This document shows positions 54,028-54,943 of a DNA stretch of 54,943 nt, piece by piece; position 1 is the first letter of the stretch, and every line of letters starts with the position of its first letter. Source of the stretch: Alphaproteobacteria bacterium (GTDB lineage: Bacteria > Pseudomonadota > Alphaproteobacteria > UBA8366 > GCA-2717185). The translations under genes and the position numbers were made by a program. Where the stretch lies: assembly GCA_040905865.1 (NCBI GenBank), contig JBBDQU010000014.1, forward strand, positions 1 to 54,943. The letters run 5' to 3'. The notes below the pieces were generated by a model, which saw only the letters and a list, made by a program, of their open reading frames with translations, was not told the origin of the DNA and made no database searches.

Positions 54028-54264
54028 GTGCGGAACGTTCGGTCGCCGGTTGGAAGCCTTACCAATTCGCCGCGCGCATCGCCCACCCGGAATGCCATGC
54101 GCTGCGGCGGCGTCACCAGGGCCGAACTGGCGAAACGCCTGCACTGCCACGCCCCGCAGGTGGACCGCCTGCTCGACCTCAACCACGCGTCGCGCATGGA
54201 CCGGATCGACGCGGCGTTTCACGCGCTGGGGCAGCGGATTTCGGTGGCGGCGGTTTCGGGGTAA
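54028..54264 (+). pseudogene. Remnant of a hicB antitoxin gene (C-terminal HTH)
   Basis: From about 54104 the frame reads CGGVTRAELAKRLHCHAPQV then DRLLDLNHASRMDRIDAAFH and ALGQRISVAAVSG, the C-terminal DNA-binding helix-turn-helix of HicB antitoxins. The N-terminal partial RNase-H-like domain is missing; upstream residues (RNVRSPVGSLTNSPRAS) show no family match. No hicA toxin gene is visible. The tail of this fragment forms the first part of repeat copy B. Confidence 0.7.
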
Positions 54265-54336
54265 GGTTTTTGCCGAATTCGTTGATGACTACTTTTTTGA
54301 CGGGAGCCTTGCACAAAACAAGATCTGACCCCGCCT
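54202..54336 (+). repeat. 135-bp direct repeat, copy B (includes the native hicB tail)
   Basis: This is the copy in which the coding part is continuous with upstream HicB sequence, so it is probably the source of copy A at 53058-53192. The two differ by 16 substitutions and no indels, so the duplication is not recent. After the hicB stop come 73 non-coding bases ending GATCTGACCCCGCCT, conserved between copies. Confidence 0.8.
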
Positions 54337-54425
54337 ACGGAAGGCACTGGAGCGGACACCCAACTCAGCCTCTTGAAAGAAGTTATTTCGAGGTCCACAG
54401 TTCAGGTAACATAGGTGGAGGCAAA

Positions 54426-54943
54426 ATGCGCGATAGATTCCCTTGGTATTTTCTTGATCAGACAGATTACGATGCAGCTTGGGATAAAGGTATCCTCACC
54501 GTTGATACCAACGTGATGCTTGATCTCTACCGTTATAACAAATCGACGCGCGACGCGCTTTTGGCTGCGCTGGAGAGTTTCAACGGAAGGTTTTGGATAT
54601 CACACCAGACAGCCAAAGAGTTCGTGAAGAACCGACGCGTTGTCATTACTGACATGGAGAACGACTTCGACAAAGCCAAGAAACATGTCGAGGAAGTCGA
54701 AAAGGCGATGAGCACAGCTGTCAATGCTATTAGGGGCTGCCGGGTTGTCCCAAAAGAATTGATTGAGAATTTCGAGAAAGATATTCAGAAAGCGTGCGGG
54801 GATATCCGTGCAAAGATCGACAAAGAAAGAACAGTAATCCCTGACTACGAGAAGAATGACGATGTTGTGCAGCGGCTTGAAACAGCATTAGCAGGCTGCG
54901 GAAAAACGCAATGTTACGGCCCCTATCCGCTTGAGAGCAGGCT
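54426..54943 (+). CDS. PIN-like domain nuclease (PIN_8/DUF4935 type), partial
   Basis: The first 172 codons are present and the frame is open to the window edge. It begins MRDRFPWYFLDQTDYDAAWD, with the first acidic motif LTVDTNVMLDLYRYNKSTRD (Asp in VDTN) and the second conserved block RFWISHQTAKEFVKNRRVVI (Glu in AKEF). A charged coiled-coil-like stretch follows (KAKKHVEEVEKAMSTAV). This is the PIN_8 pattern of predicted metal-dependent RNases, often found in defence or accessory islands. GGTGGAGG precedes the ATG. Base composition is clearly lower in GC than in the rest of the window, suggesting horizontal transfer. Confidence 0.75.
   Translation, partial: MRDRFPWYFLDQTDYDAAWDKGILTVDTNVMLDLYRYNKSTRDALLAALESFNGRFWISHQTAKEFVKNRRVVITDMENDFDKAKKHVEEVEKAMSTAVNAIRGCRVVPKELIENFEKDIQKACGDIRAKIDKERTVIPDYEKNDDVVQRLETALAGCGKTQCYGPYPLESR

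Overview
The window is a high-GC bacterial chromosome segment, most likely from an alphaproteobacterium of the Rhodospirillales type. The indicators are a CcrM-type GANTC methyltransferase next to rnhB, the block mutY/dciA/dsbA/smc followed by a separate F0 operon (atpI-atpB-atpE-atpF'-atpF, with two b-type subunits), an HspQ of alphaproteobacterial type, and a family-4-like uracil-DNA glycosylase without its iron-sulfur cysteines. No species can be named from the sequence alone.

Layout. 1-7.6 kb (minus strand): an iron-type surface-signalling and uptake operon, read as fecI sigma factor, fecR anti-sigma, TonB-dependent receptor with an N-terminal signalling domain, a secreted TPR-like protein, a PepSY membrane protein, and the start of a small secreted protein cut by the window edge. 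7.5-8.3 kb holds no intact gene, but has a 21-bp operator-like palindrome, a DUF433 antitoxin remnant and a cluster of TTCCCTG repeats. 8.3-14.3 kb (minus): a low-oxygen/stress block made of the cyanide-insensitive bd-type oxidase cydAB with a 35-residue DUF2474 subunit, then a Lon-family protease translationally coupled to a universal stress protein, with an FNR/FixK-like box in front of the protease. A tRNA-Gln and a sulfotransferase-like gene follow.

16-31 kb: housekeeping genes. These are ispE with a TPR lipoprotein-like gene, ETF-ubiquinone oxidoreductase, uracil-DNA glycosylase, lytic transglycosylase, moaB, a TIGR04282/TIGR04283 glycosyltransferase pair, a PA0069-type radical SAM protein, a CPA2 antiporter, rnhB, ccrM (with a dense cluster of its own GANTC target sites around its start) and mutY. 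30.7-38 kb: dciA, dsbA, smc and the F0 ATP synthase operon, closed by a good intrinsic terminator. 38-44 kb: a tartrate/D-malate-type dehydrogenase behind striking palindromes, a miniature sugar-transferase-like membrane protein, hspQ, an enoyl-CoA hydratase, a carboxymuconolactone decarboxylase-like protein, an N-formylglutamate amidohydrolase and the speH-speE polyamine pair.

44-52.6 kb: two paralogous PAS histidine kinases (one with, one without a receiver domain) flank a small catabolic set (HpcH/HpaI aldolase, PhnN, NTF2-like, cupin, TauD dioxygenase, SDR). 52.7 kb to the end is accessory DNA: an intact ParD antitoxin with a broken ParE toxin, a TauE/SafE exporter bracketed by two 135-bp direct repeats that carry the tail of a HicB antitoxin gene, and the start of a PIN-like nuclease gene cut by the window edge.

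I did not find a complete, clearly undescribed multi-gene system. The best leads are the 135-bp repeats bracketing the exporter, the GANTC cluster at ccrM, the dyad-less mini sugar transferase, the structured leader of the second kinase, the class-II FNR geometry at lon-usp, and the palindromes before the dehydrogenase.
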